From Apostichopus japonicus (Eukaryota > Echinodermata > Holothuroidea > Aspidochirotida > Stichopodidae), in NCBI RefSeq assembly GCF_037975245.1, contig NC_092575.1:26564841-26624840 (forward strand): a stretch of 60,000 bases of DNA. Reading direction: 5' to 3'. Under the pieces are notes generated by a model, which saw only the letters and a program-made list of their open reading frames with translations, made no database searches and had not been told where the DNA came from. Position numbers and translations under genes: made by a program. This document shows positions 24,782 through 54,864 of the stretch, in pieces (position 1 is the stretch's first letter; every line of letters starts with the position of its first letter).

Positions 24782-25216
24782 CGACTGGTGATGTGTACTT
24801 TATTTTCACAAAAGGTACATCCAGTGTGTGCATGCATTCCATCTTCTCCGAATGTTGTTGGTACACTATCAGTTTGAATTACTTAGTATCGCTATCGACT
24901 TCATCTTCTGGTTTAAGTTTCAAAACGACATATGCTGGCTGTGGTAGGCATGATGGTATAGTATTCAGAGTGTTGGAGTCTTCAAAAGAATGTGCACAAA
25001 CACGTGTATGCGAGGAACCGGTACAGTCTGTCAAGTTAGCATGTCGTATATAGGCCTATATGCACGGTGTTAGTATAAGCTGCATGGTAGCCTAGTCTTT
25101 GATATTGTACAGCCGTTACGATATAGCATTGTCCGAGTTAATATCGTTTTCGAATTCTTTAATTGTTTTCAGTTATACATGTTGAATAATGAACCATGAC
25201 ATACAATCAGCGTATA

Positions 25217-25221
<5 letters not shown>

Positions 25222-25249
<28 letters not shown>

Positions 25250-25298
25250 GGCAATATATATATATATATATATACATGATCAAACTCATTGGATTATG

Positions 25299-25340
<42 letters not shown>
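25222..25340. repeat. TA microsatellite tracts
   Basis: Three (TA)n blocks are separated by short unique sequence. Confidence 0.9.
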
Positions 25341-25345
<5 letters not shown>

Positions 25346-25406
25346 TATATGTATTCGCATCGAACATTTGGGTGGCATTTTGTACATGACGTCGGTTTAG
25401 CAAAGC

Positions 25407-25627
25407 TGCCCAACGACTCACCTGAGGTTCATATTTACCATGATAGTAGAACTTGGTGGACAGACAGGAGAAATGCTGACAATAGTAACACGTTTCAGAC
25501 GTTTTCACCTAGTTACAATCTTAATTTGAAAAAGAAGTCGAACAAACGACCAACACCTAAAACTCTGTGTTCCGATGAATATTATAAATTGTGTAAAGTA
25601 TACATGACCTGGAAAAGCATTGACTAA
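25407..25627 (+). CDS. Possible terminal exon or open frame, unrecognised
   Basis: After a possible acceptor (GTCGGTTTAG at about 25400) the sequence stays open for about 75 codons to TAA. Its composition is protein-like: HIYHDSRTWWTDRRN, a basic KKKSNKRPTPK stretch, and CSDEYYKLCK near the end. No upstream exon was found and no family is recognised. Confidence 0.2.
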
Positions 25628-25762
25628 AAGTTTTTCAATGGTTGAGTTAGTTACTTGCACGTTTTTCGTAAATGGCTTTTATCTCTCCAATACTAAAAAC
25701 ATCTATGCCCTCCGGGAATACCGCGATATAATCACGCAAACAAATCAGTAGTAGTGGAACAT

Positions 25763-25763
<1 letters not shown>

Positions 25764-25838
<75 letters not shown>
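25764..25838. repeat. TA microsatellite
   Basis: A nearly pure (TA)n tract of about 75 bp. Confidence 0.93.
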
Positions 25839-25843
<5 letters not shown>

Positions 25844-26010
25844 GCTCATCTCAAGTGTCGCCACGGTATGCCGGTAACAAACCGCCCAACCGCGCCTGTA
25901 AGAAATAACGGTTAACATTTAAGTTCAGTTGTCTGATGATCGCCGTGCAGACATGAAACTCAGTTACAACATGCTGTGCTGTAAGTTACCGTGTATGTAC
26001 GCTATATATA

Positions 26011-26781
26011 CAGGGGCGTAGCGAAGGGGTTTTGGTTGGGGGGTGTGGAGAATTTGATTTGCCGACGGATCTGGAAGTGGTGACTGAAATGGGGGAGTGG
26101 TCTAAGGGGAGGGGGCGTCCCCCTCCCCTTGGGCAATTTTTTAGTTTTGAAACGTCCTTAGATGCAATCTGGTGCATATTTTAAGTCAAATTTGATTTGC
26201 CGACGGATCTGGAAGTGGTGACTGAAATGGGGGAGTGGTCTAAGGGGAGGGGGTCTACCCCTCCCCTTTGGAAATTTTTTAGTTTTGAAACGTCCTTAGA
26301 TGCAATCTGGTGCATATTTTAAGTCAAATTTGATTTGCCGACGGATCTGGAAGTGGTGACTGAAATGGGGGAGTGGTCTAAGGGGAGGGGGTCTACCCCT
26401 CCCCTTTGGAAATTTTTTAGTTTTGAAACGTCCTTAGATGCAATCTGGTGCATATTTTAAGTCAAATTTGATTTGCCGACGGATCTGGAAGTGGTGACTG
26501 AAATGGGGGAGTGGTCTAAGGGGAGGGGGTATACCCCTCCCCTTTTGAAAATTTATAGTTTTGAATCGTCCTTAGATGCAATCTGGTGCATATTTTAAGT
26601 CAAATTTGGCACAGAAGAAGCTCCCGTTCTCCTTTTCTCTATTCAGCTTTCCTTCTTTCTTCCCCTTCCGCTCTCTTCACCTTTTCTCCTTTTGCCGACA
26701 GACCCAAAATTTGCCGACAGCGACCAAATTATTGGGGGGGGGGGTGACACCCCCCCACACCCCCCGCTCGCTACGCCCCTG
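26011..26781. mobile_element. hAT-like miniature transposon containing four 138-bp repeats
   Basis: The ends are inverted repeats (CAGGGGCGTAGCGA on the left; the right end reads CAGGGGCGTAGCGAG in reverse complement). They are flanked by an 8-bp direct repeat TATATATA (26003-26010 and 26782-26789). Eight-base target duplications and CAGGG-type ends are typical of hAT elements. The flanks are themselves AT-rich, so the duplication is less decisive here. No transposase is encoded. Confidence 0.7.
26051..26602 (+). repeat. Four tandem copies of a 138-bp unit
   Basis: Units start at 26051, 26189, 26327 and 26465, exactly 138 bp apart, each opening AATTTGATTTGCCGACGG. Copies two and three are nearly identical; the outer copies carry a few changes. 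A partial fifth start lies at 26603. Confidence 0.95.
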
Positions 26782-26789
26782 TATATATA

Positions 26790-28540
26790 CATATTACACA
26801 GGTTTCAGTTGTTCATTTCATGCTGCAAAATTGTTCAATACATAGAAGTAGAGCAAGTACATATTATTATAGTATATCTTTACGGTAACCTACATCAGGT
26901 TCTTTGTCGAGTTTTTAGCTCTCTTTTTTTATAACGAATACTACATTTATTGTTAGTGAAGGGTGCAAGGCAAAGAGATACGCCGAGTGCTAACAAAAGA
27001 TGAATTAACAGGTGAACTGTCACACATGAGTTGGCCCGTTCAAAATGTTAGGTCGAAGGGGTGAGAGAGAAACCTTTGAAGCCGTCATGATCGGGAACGA
27101 GTTTGGCAGCGACCTTTACCAAATTGTCCATTTCCGTTTAGATTGTAATCTACCTTTAGCACTATTTTTGACACGGATTATGCGTCTACTAACAATAGTT
27201 GTGGATGAATACAAACAATCACGTATTTATTCGTCCAGGTTGAGTGCTGAATTGCTTTGTACTTGTGTAACAAAGAGATCTAAATTAATTGTCATGTCAA
27301 AAGTTGTTCTGGTATAGTAGCCTTGGGTTTGTATTGTAAGACCTGAGGGTATTCTCGGGGTGAACTGCCGTTTTTGTTTGGCTCAAAAAAAGGGATTTTG
27401 GAATCAGACTTTGATGACGTGAATTGTATGGTTGTGTGAAACTTGTTTATAAACTCGTTATACAAGCTTCTATAGGGTAGAAGTCCCGTGTATACTCCCA
27501 GTTAAAATATGTCATAAATATATCTAGAGTTGAAAAAAAAAATGTTTCTAGTTTTGTCCAGAATTCTTTTTCAAAGTAAGGCACGAATAATGTTAGCATA
27601 TGCTGTTACCATTTGGACCCATTTATAGGGCGTTCTGGTTGCATCTCTTTCAAACAGGGATCCCACTGGCAATGCTCGGTAAAGTGATATCGGCTTGTGT
27701 TTGTTAGGGAGTGTGTAGGCCAACGGCATGGTGTGGGATCGTTTGGTATCTATTCATCAATATTGATGCGAAGATTATGCGGAATAGGAGGGAACTGTGT
27801 TTCTGAGTTTGTGGTGGTAGATAGGGTCTGTGGCCCAAAGGAGTGTAGAAGCTAACGTCAAACAAGTTGTCATTTGGCCCCTGTGACGTAATCAGCGCGG
27901 TACTGGATGACATTGACAGCGTGTGTGTCTGCAGTTATGATGTGATGTCATATGTGAACACTGACAGCGACATGTATTTATTTTATTTTCAGTGTGCTTC
28001 TATATTACATCACACCTGTTTGATCCAAGTTCACGTTGGTAACCAAACATATCAACGTCAAACACTGCAAGCCCCCTCCCCGCTCCTCCCCAAAAATTAA
28101 GACTTGCATGCAAACTTCCCCGGGATGTTAGTATATGGTTCTCCCTCATCTTTTTCAATTAACTCATCCTTTAAATTAGGTTAGGATGATAAAAATGTTT
28201 TTATAGGAGGAACCATGGAAACTCTACTGAAAACATATGTTGTACTAGTAATTAGGGCAAACGTAAAAGGAATGAGGATAAATGCGATTTCCCTTCCGAA
28301 TTCTACTACAGAGGACGCGCTTTCACATGGAAATTCCGAGTAAAACTATCGATTCGCACAACTTCCCATTCCCTTCGCTCACCAACCTTTAACCACGTTC
28401 ATGAGTATAGTATCTATTCCTGTTACGTAATTACTCGTGATACGTTACGTGACGCAATGCCGTCATAACCAAATGGTGGCCTGGTTACAGTCTCCGTGTT
28501 AGAAGACTGGAGTTGAAAGTGCATTAAATTGGCGTGCTCC
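26790..28540. other. Intergenic, no gene supported
   Basis: Frames of up to 90 codons occur (for example 27045-27317) but lack splice context or recognisable motifs. No tandem repeat was seen. Confidence 0.4.
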
Positions 28541-29170
28541 GGCCCTATGGCAAGCCGTTTTAACAATTGCCCCTAATTTTACTTAAGTGAAATGCATTCT
28601 ACTTAAGTGAAAATTCAATTCCAGTAGATGAAATTGAATGTCACTTAAGTAGAATACAAGTAGAATACAAATGTAGTTTAATTAAGTGGTATACAATTTC
28701 ACTATAATAAAATTGTGTTCCACTTCATTAGAATATATTTTCACTTAAGTGGAATTCCATTTCACTTTAGTGAAATAGTTTATGTTTTAGTCAAATACAA
28801 TTCTCATTAAGTAGACCTCAATGCTACTTAAGTGAAATTAAGTGAATAGAACATTTGTATTCTACTTAAGTGGAATTCTATTTCATTCAAGTGGAATACA
28901 TTTTAGTTTAGTCGAATTCTATTTCTCGTTAAGTTGAATTGAATTCACTTAAGTGAAATAGTATTATGTTTTAGTCAAATACAATTCTCATTAAGTAGAC
29001 CTCATTGCTACTTAAGTGAAATTCCACTCCACTTAAGTAAATAGAACAATTGTATTCTACTTCAGTGGAATTCTATTTCATTCAAGTGGAAAACATTTTA
29101 CTTAAGTTGAGTTATATTACTCTAAAGTAGAATTGGGAGGTAATTGTTGAAACGGTCTGCTATACGGGCC
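28541..29170. mobile_element. Inverted-repeat element packed with ACTTAAGT motifs
   Basis: The ends are imperfect inverted repeats of about 32 bp: the left begins GGCCCTATGGCAAGCCGTTT, and the right, in reverse complement, begins GGCCCGTATAGCAGACCGTT. Inside are many copies of the palindrome ACTTAAGT and near variants in GAAAT/ATTTC contexts. An internal direct duplication covers about 28774-28918 and 28955-29100. No coding is present. Confidence 0.65.
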
Positions 29171-29663
29171 ATATTTGCAATCATGACCACCGCTCCATTT
29201 GTCGTTCCCTTGTCGGAGCAGTACAAACACCAATTATAACTGAACAAGGTTTCAAGGTATTGAAGACTCGCCCCAAACCGCGTGCCGCCCTCTGAACAGA
29301 AGTTAACTTTCCGTTGCTTGCAAGTGAAGTTTTCTTCTTGTCGCTACAAAATGCAGACAGTAATGAAACGTGATACATTGTTATCTTTTATCTGGACCTG
29401 AGATCAGGGAGTTCCATAACAACTCCCTGCTGAGATGTCCATCGCTGCTATGTACACTGTGTTGTGGGTATTGACCGTAGCTGCATGTATTGACTGTACA
29501 CTAGTGTATGATTACCGACGGTAGCAAGCTGTGTGTGTATTTTCTGTGATCGATGGTCGTGTCTAACACTTCTGTTATACCTCATTCGAAACTAGGTCAG
29601 ATTACCGGCATCAGACGTTTCTTTGTGCGCGAGTCTTCAGTCCCTTTAAGTCGATGATGTATG
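29171..29663. other. Intergenic, no gene seen
   Basis: Spacer between two inverted-repeat elements; no supported frame. Confidence 0.35.
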
Positions 29664-29850
29664 TGACGTCATTATAATTATAAGCATATTGACGGAAAGA
29701 AAATACTTGTCTATATGTGAGCCTTTGGTTTACAACGGGGAGACGAAAAATCAGAGAGAAGAAATTGCTATCCTTCGGCAACGAAACCAAAATACACATA
29801 GACTAGTACTTACTTTCCGTCAATATGTTTATCATCATTATGACGTCATA
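29664..29850. mobile_element. Fold-back element with inverted arms of about 54 bp
   Basis: The left arm (29664-29720) and right arm (29796-29849) are inverted copies. They share GACGTCAT, CATATTGACGGAAAG and TACTAGTCTAT/TACTTGTCTAT. The loop is about 75 bp. Confidence 0.65.
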
Positions 29851-30533
29851 ATGATGTATTTTTGGTAATGCATAGAGACAGGTGGGCACCGGGAAACTAA
29901 AGTACATAGAACGAGTAGTCGATGTAATATGCTGTCACAATGCTGTCACATTACAATGCTAATGCTCATCATCCGAGACCTTTGTTTGTTGACATTTATG
30001 GTTGATATTAGCGCATGTTAGATTGTTTGCCAAACCGTTCAATGTTAAATACGGAAGGAACCATGGAAAGCGCACAAAGAACGGCTAAACTGTTTTTGGG
30101 GAAAGCAAACTATATATATTTGGCAATGAACAGGTGTGTCTTTCAACACCCATTACGGCTTGTCGAATTATGTTGTGTTTTACTAAGTGCATGTTGATAT
30201 ATACTTGTGCACGAGATACCATTATGTGCTAGAGTATCTGTAATTCATATGTAAATTGTTATAATATTCAATTTTATGTTTTTTCAGGGCATTTTCTGTT
30301 ATAATAGGATAAATAGTATACAGTGAGCGTCCATCAAGGGGGAGTTTACTTCTGCTGGACCAAATCGTGTGATATTCTCAAGTTTGAAACAAGGTAATAC
30401 AAGACCCCGTTTTACGAATCGTTTTGAAACCTCCTTGGCACGTTGATGGTTTGAGAGACTTCAGTGTAAAAACATATGCTACACAGGTCAGTGTCATAGT
30501 TTGACTTTTTACATGATGTTTGATATTATCTAG
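29851..30533. other. Intergenic, no gene seen
   Basis: No recognisable domain, repeat array or splice-bounded frame. Confidence 0.35.
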
Positions 30534-30541
30534 TATAAGAG

Positions 30542-30928
30542 CAGTGGTGGAGCTAGGAGTATTAGTCAAGGGGGGGGGGGGGGGCGAGAATGGTCTGTAG
30601 GGGCGCTTTCGACAGTATCCAAGCGGAGCGCCACCACAGGTTGATGCGGAGCGTACAGATTTTTTTTGAGTAAAGATACTCCCTAGATCGCCGGAAATGA
30701 CCCTTTCCTGGCCTTGCTAATTTGCAGATAAACGAAGAATAAATAGGTGTCATCGCCAACAAAATGTGACAAATGGCAATAGGTAGATGAAAGCGCTATA
30801 AAAAAGTCAATAATCGCGAATAAGTAAAAAGTGGTAAAAGCTGAAAAGGGCGCCAGCAGTCCATTTGAGTCCGTCAGGGGGGGGGGGCGGGGCATCCGCC
30901 CCCTGACTGTATGGACGCTCCGCCACTG
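30542..30928. mobile_element. hAT-type miniature transposon, 387 bp
   Basis: The left end CAGTGGTGGAGC and the right end (reverse complement CAGTGGCGGAGC) form a 12-bp terminal inverted repeat with one mismatch. A perfect 8-bp target duplication TATAAGAG flanks them at 30534-30541 and 30929-30936. That combination is diagnostic of a hAT-superfamily insertion. The interior has G and C runs near both ends and encodes no transposase. Confidence 0.88.
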
Positions 30929-30936
30929 TATAAGAG

Positions 30937-33900
30937 GATATCATTATATAGTTTCAACATTATATGAAATTTGGTTATTGATCAATGAATTAAGTACGAA
31001 ACAGTCATGTGATGCTGTTCTGCGTGTGTCTGAGTGTGTGTTGCAATAAGGGGAGATGAATAGACACAATTCAATGTTAAATTGTACCCAATTTCAATAT
31101 GAAGGTTTTTACTATATTATGTGAGCCTGACGTGTCGATAATATTGTAGGTTCTTCTTCAGAGGCAAAAACAAATCAAGAACACAGTCAGCCTCCAAAAA
31201 AGATCCTGCTAGGATCGAAAAGCCCTCAAACTTTAACATATTTACCTACACAGGTTTTATGACAGTACTATAAGCAGTTTGGTAAAATGGTTTTCCCCTT
31301 CAATCTCTTTTATAATATAAGCCTAAAATCTTCATTTTTTTTATAAAGACAAACAGTGAAATATGGACAGTTAGAAATACTGCAACCTGACCACAAACCT
31401 GAGATATGGATAGACCGAAGAAAGTTGTGCGAGAGAATGGAAGAGGAGGGTAGGGGAGGGTGTTAGGTAAGGTTATGAACGCTCAGCTGTCTACAATATT
31501 TGTGATTCCCATTTGACTTACAGAAATTAATAAAATTATTGAGAACCTTATTTCGAAATTAAATTACATGTTGTGTTGTGATGTCACCCAGCGTTAAGGC
31601 TGTGGCTGAGATATCACTTCGATGTAGGCCAATAACTTACTTGTTCATTAATAGTATTCAATGATTTTCTTTTGTATTTGAAGTCATATATGTCATGTTA
31701 GCTTTTCATATTAGAAAAGTGTCTTTGCGACGGAGATTTCAGACACAAATGGAATCTGGTCATATTCTGCCCATATATAAGTTTCGTGACGTCAGTCACA
31801 TCTGCTGTCTGAGCGACTTTCATGACTTTAAGAAAATTTTGAAAATGTTAGTATGCTGACTATTAAATGAGACGAAACGACTTAAACTTTAGGCCTTTAA
31901 AATTGGCAATAAATATATTTTTTTTTTCAGAAAGTAATACACAGTTATAGGCGGATTCTCATAATGTTTGCACTGACAGATGTGAATACCAATAAAACAT
32001 TTGTGATGTGGTGACGAATGAAACTGCAGATATACCTCCTTATACACCTTAATTATATCATCTGCCGTCTGCTTCGAGTTGTTACTTATTCCAAACATCC
32101 GCTCACATCATCTTTGGTGAACATCTATCCTTTTCTCGTCTTTTGTCGTATAGTTATATCCAATGTTACATTCGCACTTTATCGTCGTCCTTCATTGACG
32201 ACATCCAACACGTCATCCGTTGCGGTCGTTCATGGCGTACTTGAAGCGATGCCATTAGTAATATCCATCGCCTTCCTACTCCTCCTAGAGTTTTTGTCAA
32301 AATCTGTTGAAATGTTATGGATATAACGTTTGAATTGTGGTCAACCATAGTTGTCGAGGAAAAACATGGTTTGTCTTCTTGTGAGAGTCTAAAACAGGGC
32401 CTTTTGTAGCGTTTTCAGTTCTGACTCAATATGGCGACAGATATGCATATGCAATGGTCATTCATTTTTTTTCCTGTTAAATATTCATGACCAGTATATG
32501 CGTTTTGTTGTGGGTAGCAAAATATCTTCTTTCTTAATTTTCTTGCCATTTTGGGACATAACCCAGTCCACCTTTGGAGACTTGATCAAGTCAAATATTA
32601 ACTTGTTATTTTTCAGGCCCCCTATCTAGTTATTCTCTCTCAAAGGACTACTTGGCAGGTTTGCAATTGGAACATTTCCACATTGTGTGTATGGAATACG
32701 ATATGTTGAGAAAGACCTTTATTGTTGGAGCCGATTCCGATCTCTGCTCTTGAACGTTTGTCTGTGGTACGTCGATTGTAAACAAGGTGCCGGTCGTTCT
32801 CATGTTGCAAGGGTGCAACTTTCGTGAGCACAATTCAAACGTGGTATCCACAACATGTTAGAAGATTTAGCAGAGGAATACAGTTGTGTTACGTTTTCGT
32901 TCTATTATGGTATGAAAGAAAGCTACGAAGTGTGTAATGCTGCTGGTTCTTTGTTTTTGCAATTGGGCATATTTTGTATGTATGTTTGTATTTAAGATCC
33001 TCTTGCAAGACGAACTACAAATGTATTACGGTAATTTTTGAAAGTTCAAGGATAGGACACAGTTATTCCATCTATATCTTATATTTGTTGCACAAACATC
33101 AACTTCTCAGAACCATTGCCAATCGAAACAAATTTTTCCAATAGAAACTTAGCTGAGCCTCTGCAGCGCTGCTGGCCTTGTTTTCTTTTTGTGCTCTCAC
33201 TTCGTTTATTCTCACTACACTGTACACTGACATGTCAGATACTATCATGAGTTATGTTGAAACGACATATTTTCTTTTTCACGACTTATTTAAATCTCCA
33301 TCCAGATACCCTCTGGGACGCACCAACGAAGATAAACCTTAACCCCTTGTTCATTCATCACTTCTACAAGTTATATACGGGCTATTGCATACTTAAAGCA
33401 GCTTTTCGAGTGGATCAATTCTTCGATGCCGTTCGAAGCTAAAAAGAAATCACTACCAAAAATGAAGTACATAGAAGCGATTGAAAATAATATGTTTCTG
33501 TTGGACTGAGCGAAGAAATGTTGAGTATGAAATATAGACAGGCCCGTAGCAAGGCAGGGTAAAGCGGGCGCTCCTCCCCCCCCCCCCCACCTCTACGACT
33601 GACTATACTGTTTCTCTGTCTGTGACACCACCATGCGTACTACAAAAACTTCACTTGTAACAGGATTCGTGTATACCGCTGCCTCCCTCCTCAACAATGT
33701 AGGTACACTTCCACTCAGATTCCCTGACCAGTGGCCTGAATAGAAACATTTCTCATTAAATAATGTATTACTTTGTTCATTAACTGAATGATTGTCGTAT
33801 GTTGCCGAGTTGCTATCTTTTGACTTGAGAATATTGGAAATTGAATATTGGTGACTTGTCTACCAAATGCGAAACACCGCTTTAAGTCATTTCAACTGAA

Positions 33901-35040
33901 GGTCATGAAACCTGTATGTTTGAGGTTACAGGGCACGTTATATCATGAGCAAGCCTTCCGCAGTTCGAGATTGTGATTTCTATATGGTCTTTTTTCTCTG
34001 GATAACACTGTGTTACTTTCATGAGGGATGAGGTGATTGGCGTCACCCTGCTATATTCCTTTCAGTCATTGGATGTTCTTATAAGTGTTCTTTCATCTTG
34101 TGATCGTATATTAAGTCTTATATTCACTAGGTAAGTTCATACCGACCATCTTTTCAACAGGTTATCACATTAAAATGCCAGCCATCGGATGTTAACATTC
34201 GTTCATTATTACGACAGACAGACTATATATAACTACCTTATCGAGGTTAACATTACCATGCGTTCTTCGTCGCATGTGGGATACACTTCCATTGTTTGTA
34301 TTTGTAGAATACACATCCATTTTCGTATGAGAGGGATACGTATTCATTTGGGTTTATGTGGGATAAACATCTATTTATTGCAAGGTGCAGTTTTAGTAAG
34401 GTATCGTTTGTTTCATTGTATTTTCATTGTACTTATTCCATCGTTGTTGCATTGTTTCTTGTCAGTTTCGAGTCGTTAATCAATATATTGACAATGCTAG
34501 GCAATTCGCTATGTTATTGATATGATATTGCAATTATGGAACAGCATAGAAGACACTTTTAATATTAATATTATGATTATGATTATAATTCTTTCTTTAT
34601 TCGACCGCTTTGCGAATTAGCTCTAGCATTAGAGAATGATAATGCCCTACACGACATTACACCGCCATGCATAGCAATATACTCGCAATGTCAGTGACGT
34701 GATAGGATTGCAAAGGTTATGGGGAGGGCAAGTTCTAAATTCCGCCGTGGGCCCGGAGGGAATGGTCGGTTTCTTCCCCGACTAAAAAAAAACACAAAAC
34801 ACAAAATAGAGAGAGAAAAGAAAAGAAAGAATAAAGATGGAGGTAGGTTGCGGTGTGTGAGTGGGCTAGAGAGGTGGGGGTGGGGGCATGATCAGCGTTA
34901 AGGTAACATGGATTGAGAGTGTTTATATAGGTATATGGATACCAAACGAGCGTTTTGATTTCGGCGCTCTTGCAGTCTGCCCCTCATCACTCTCCGCATT
35001 TTCTGACCAACCAACTATAGTTATAGACTAATTATCATGA
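30937..35040. other. Intergenic, no gene supported
   Basis: A retroelement-like scrap lies at 31190-31262. A possible hAT-like end (CAGGCCCGTAGCAAGG) lies at about 33540, beside a C run. Several frames of 60-100 codons (for example 32018-32326 and 34189-34479) show no recognisable motif. Confidence 0.4.
31190..31262 (+). repeat. Dispersed repeat fragment (partner of 2350-2430)
   Basis: It contains GATCCTGCTAGGATCGAAAA followed by ACATATTTACCT, matching 2350-2430 in order. It is probably the relic of a retroelement. Confidence 0.3.
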
Positions 35041-35042
35041 AA

Positions 35043-35047
<5 letters not shown>

Positions 35048-35088
<41 letters not shown>
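35048..35088. repeat. TA microsatellite
   Basis: A (TA)n tract of about 40 bp. Confidence 0.93.
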
Positions 35089-35168
35089 GGACTAAAACTG
35101 CTTTACTCTATGATCACTACTCGGGCTTATATGTTCGTCTTTAGACATGTTTAATATTCTGATCTCTT

Positions 35169-35615
35169 TTGGATTATTTGCATCTGTTTTTGTGTCGTTT
35201 AATTGCATCAAGTTACTCTCCCTGTGTACTACCGACTCAGTGTATTGACTATTATGATGTTCACGCTTCATTGGACTGGATCCGTTCAAACTCTAGACCA
35301 GGAAGGCTTCTTATTCAGTCTGGGACCATCACTGCTACTTTATTTTCAATGCCTATTGTGATACAGCAGGCTCCTATTGATATTGATAAGGACCGTACAA
35401 CTTTTAAGAGTAATGACTATCTATCATGTCGACTATCTGCAGAGACTTGTTTATCCATACAATCAAATCAACAAAATGGATGTGGTATTCAAAGCTTGCC
35501 AAAGAAATACAAACCAAAGCGAACTAGAAGAGGCACAAGAGCCGGGAAAGTAAATAGGAAAAAATATACGAGTCCTATGGAAAAGGGAATGTATCCTACA
35601 TATAGTCTTGGTTAA
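35169..35615 (+). pseudogene. Open frame of 148 codons, possibly the start of a retroelement protein
   Basis: The frame is long for this AT-rich region. It ends in a very basic segment (KYKPKRTRRGTRAGK). Such basic segments often precede the endonuclease domain in Jockey/CR1-type ORFs, but no endonuclease or reverse transcriptase follows. The frame stops about 145 bp upstream of the first SLC6 exon and is not joined to it. Confidence 0.3.
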
Positions 35616-35811
35616 AAGGTTGGTGACCGATCACATACGTGATGTGTATCGGAACTGAAAAGAACATAATTTATACTCCACGTGGTTTTCAATTAAGTAA
35701 CAATATGAATATTTCAGTATAGATCTAACATGTTTAATATTTCCATGTCTTTTCTTCAGTTTTTGATCGTCTTGTAAAAACAGAAGTAAAGAATAGAAGT
35801 TGACGTTACAG

Positions 35812-54720
<18,909 letters not shown>

Positions 54721-54858
54721 ACGAACTTCCTCACCCAATGAAGTAAAAGCAGTGTCGATCACTTCTACAACTATCCAAACTACTTATTCATACAAGCCTT
54801 ATATTGAATTCATCTGTAACTATTGTATTCTTCTCCCACGATATTCTCTTGCTGAATT

Positions 54859-54864
54859 ATTAAA
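54859..54864 (+). terminator. Candidate poly(A) signal ATTAAA for SLC6
   Basis: ATTAAA lies 139 nt after the TAA. It is the first good poly(A) hexamer downstream; cleavage would fall near 54880. Confidence 0.45.

Noticed and set aside
27045-27317. 90-codon plus-strand frame
   Set aside because: No homology recognised, no splice or promoter context; length is within chance for this region.
31889-32348. Possible EGF-like cysteine pattern on the minus strand
   Set aside because: The cysteines fall in different frames separated by stops, and no EGF spacing can be made.
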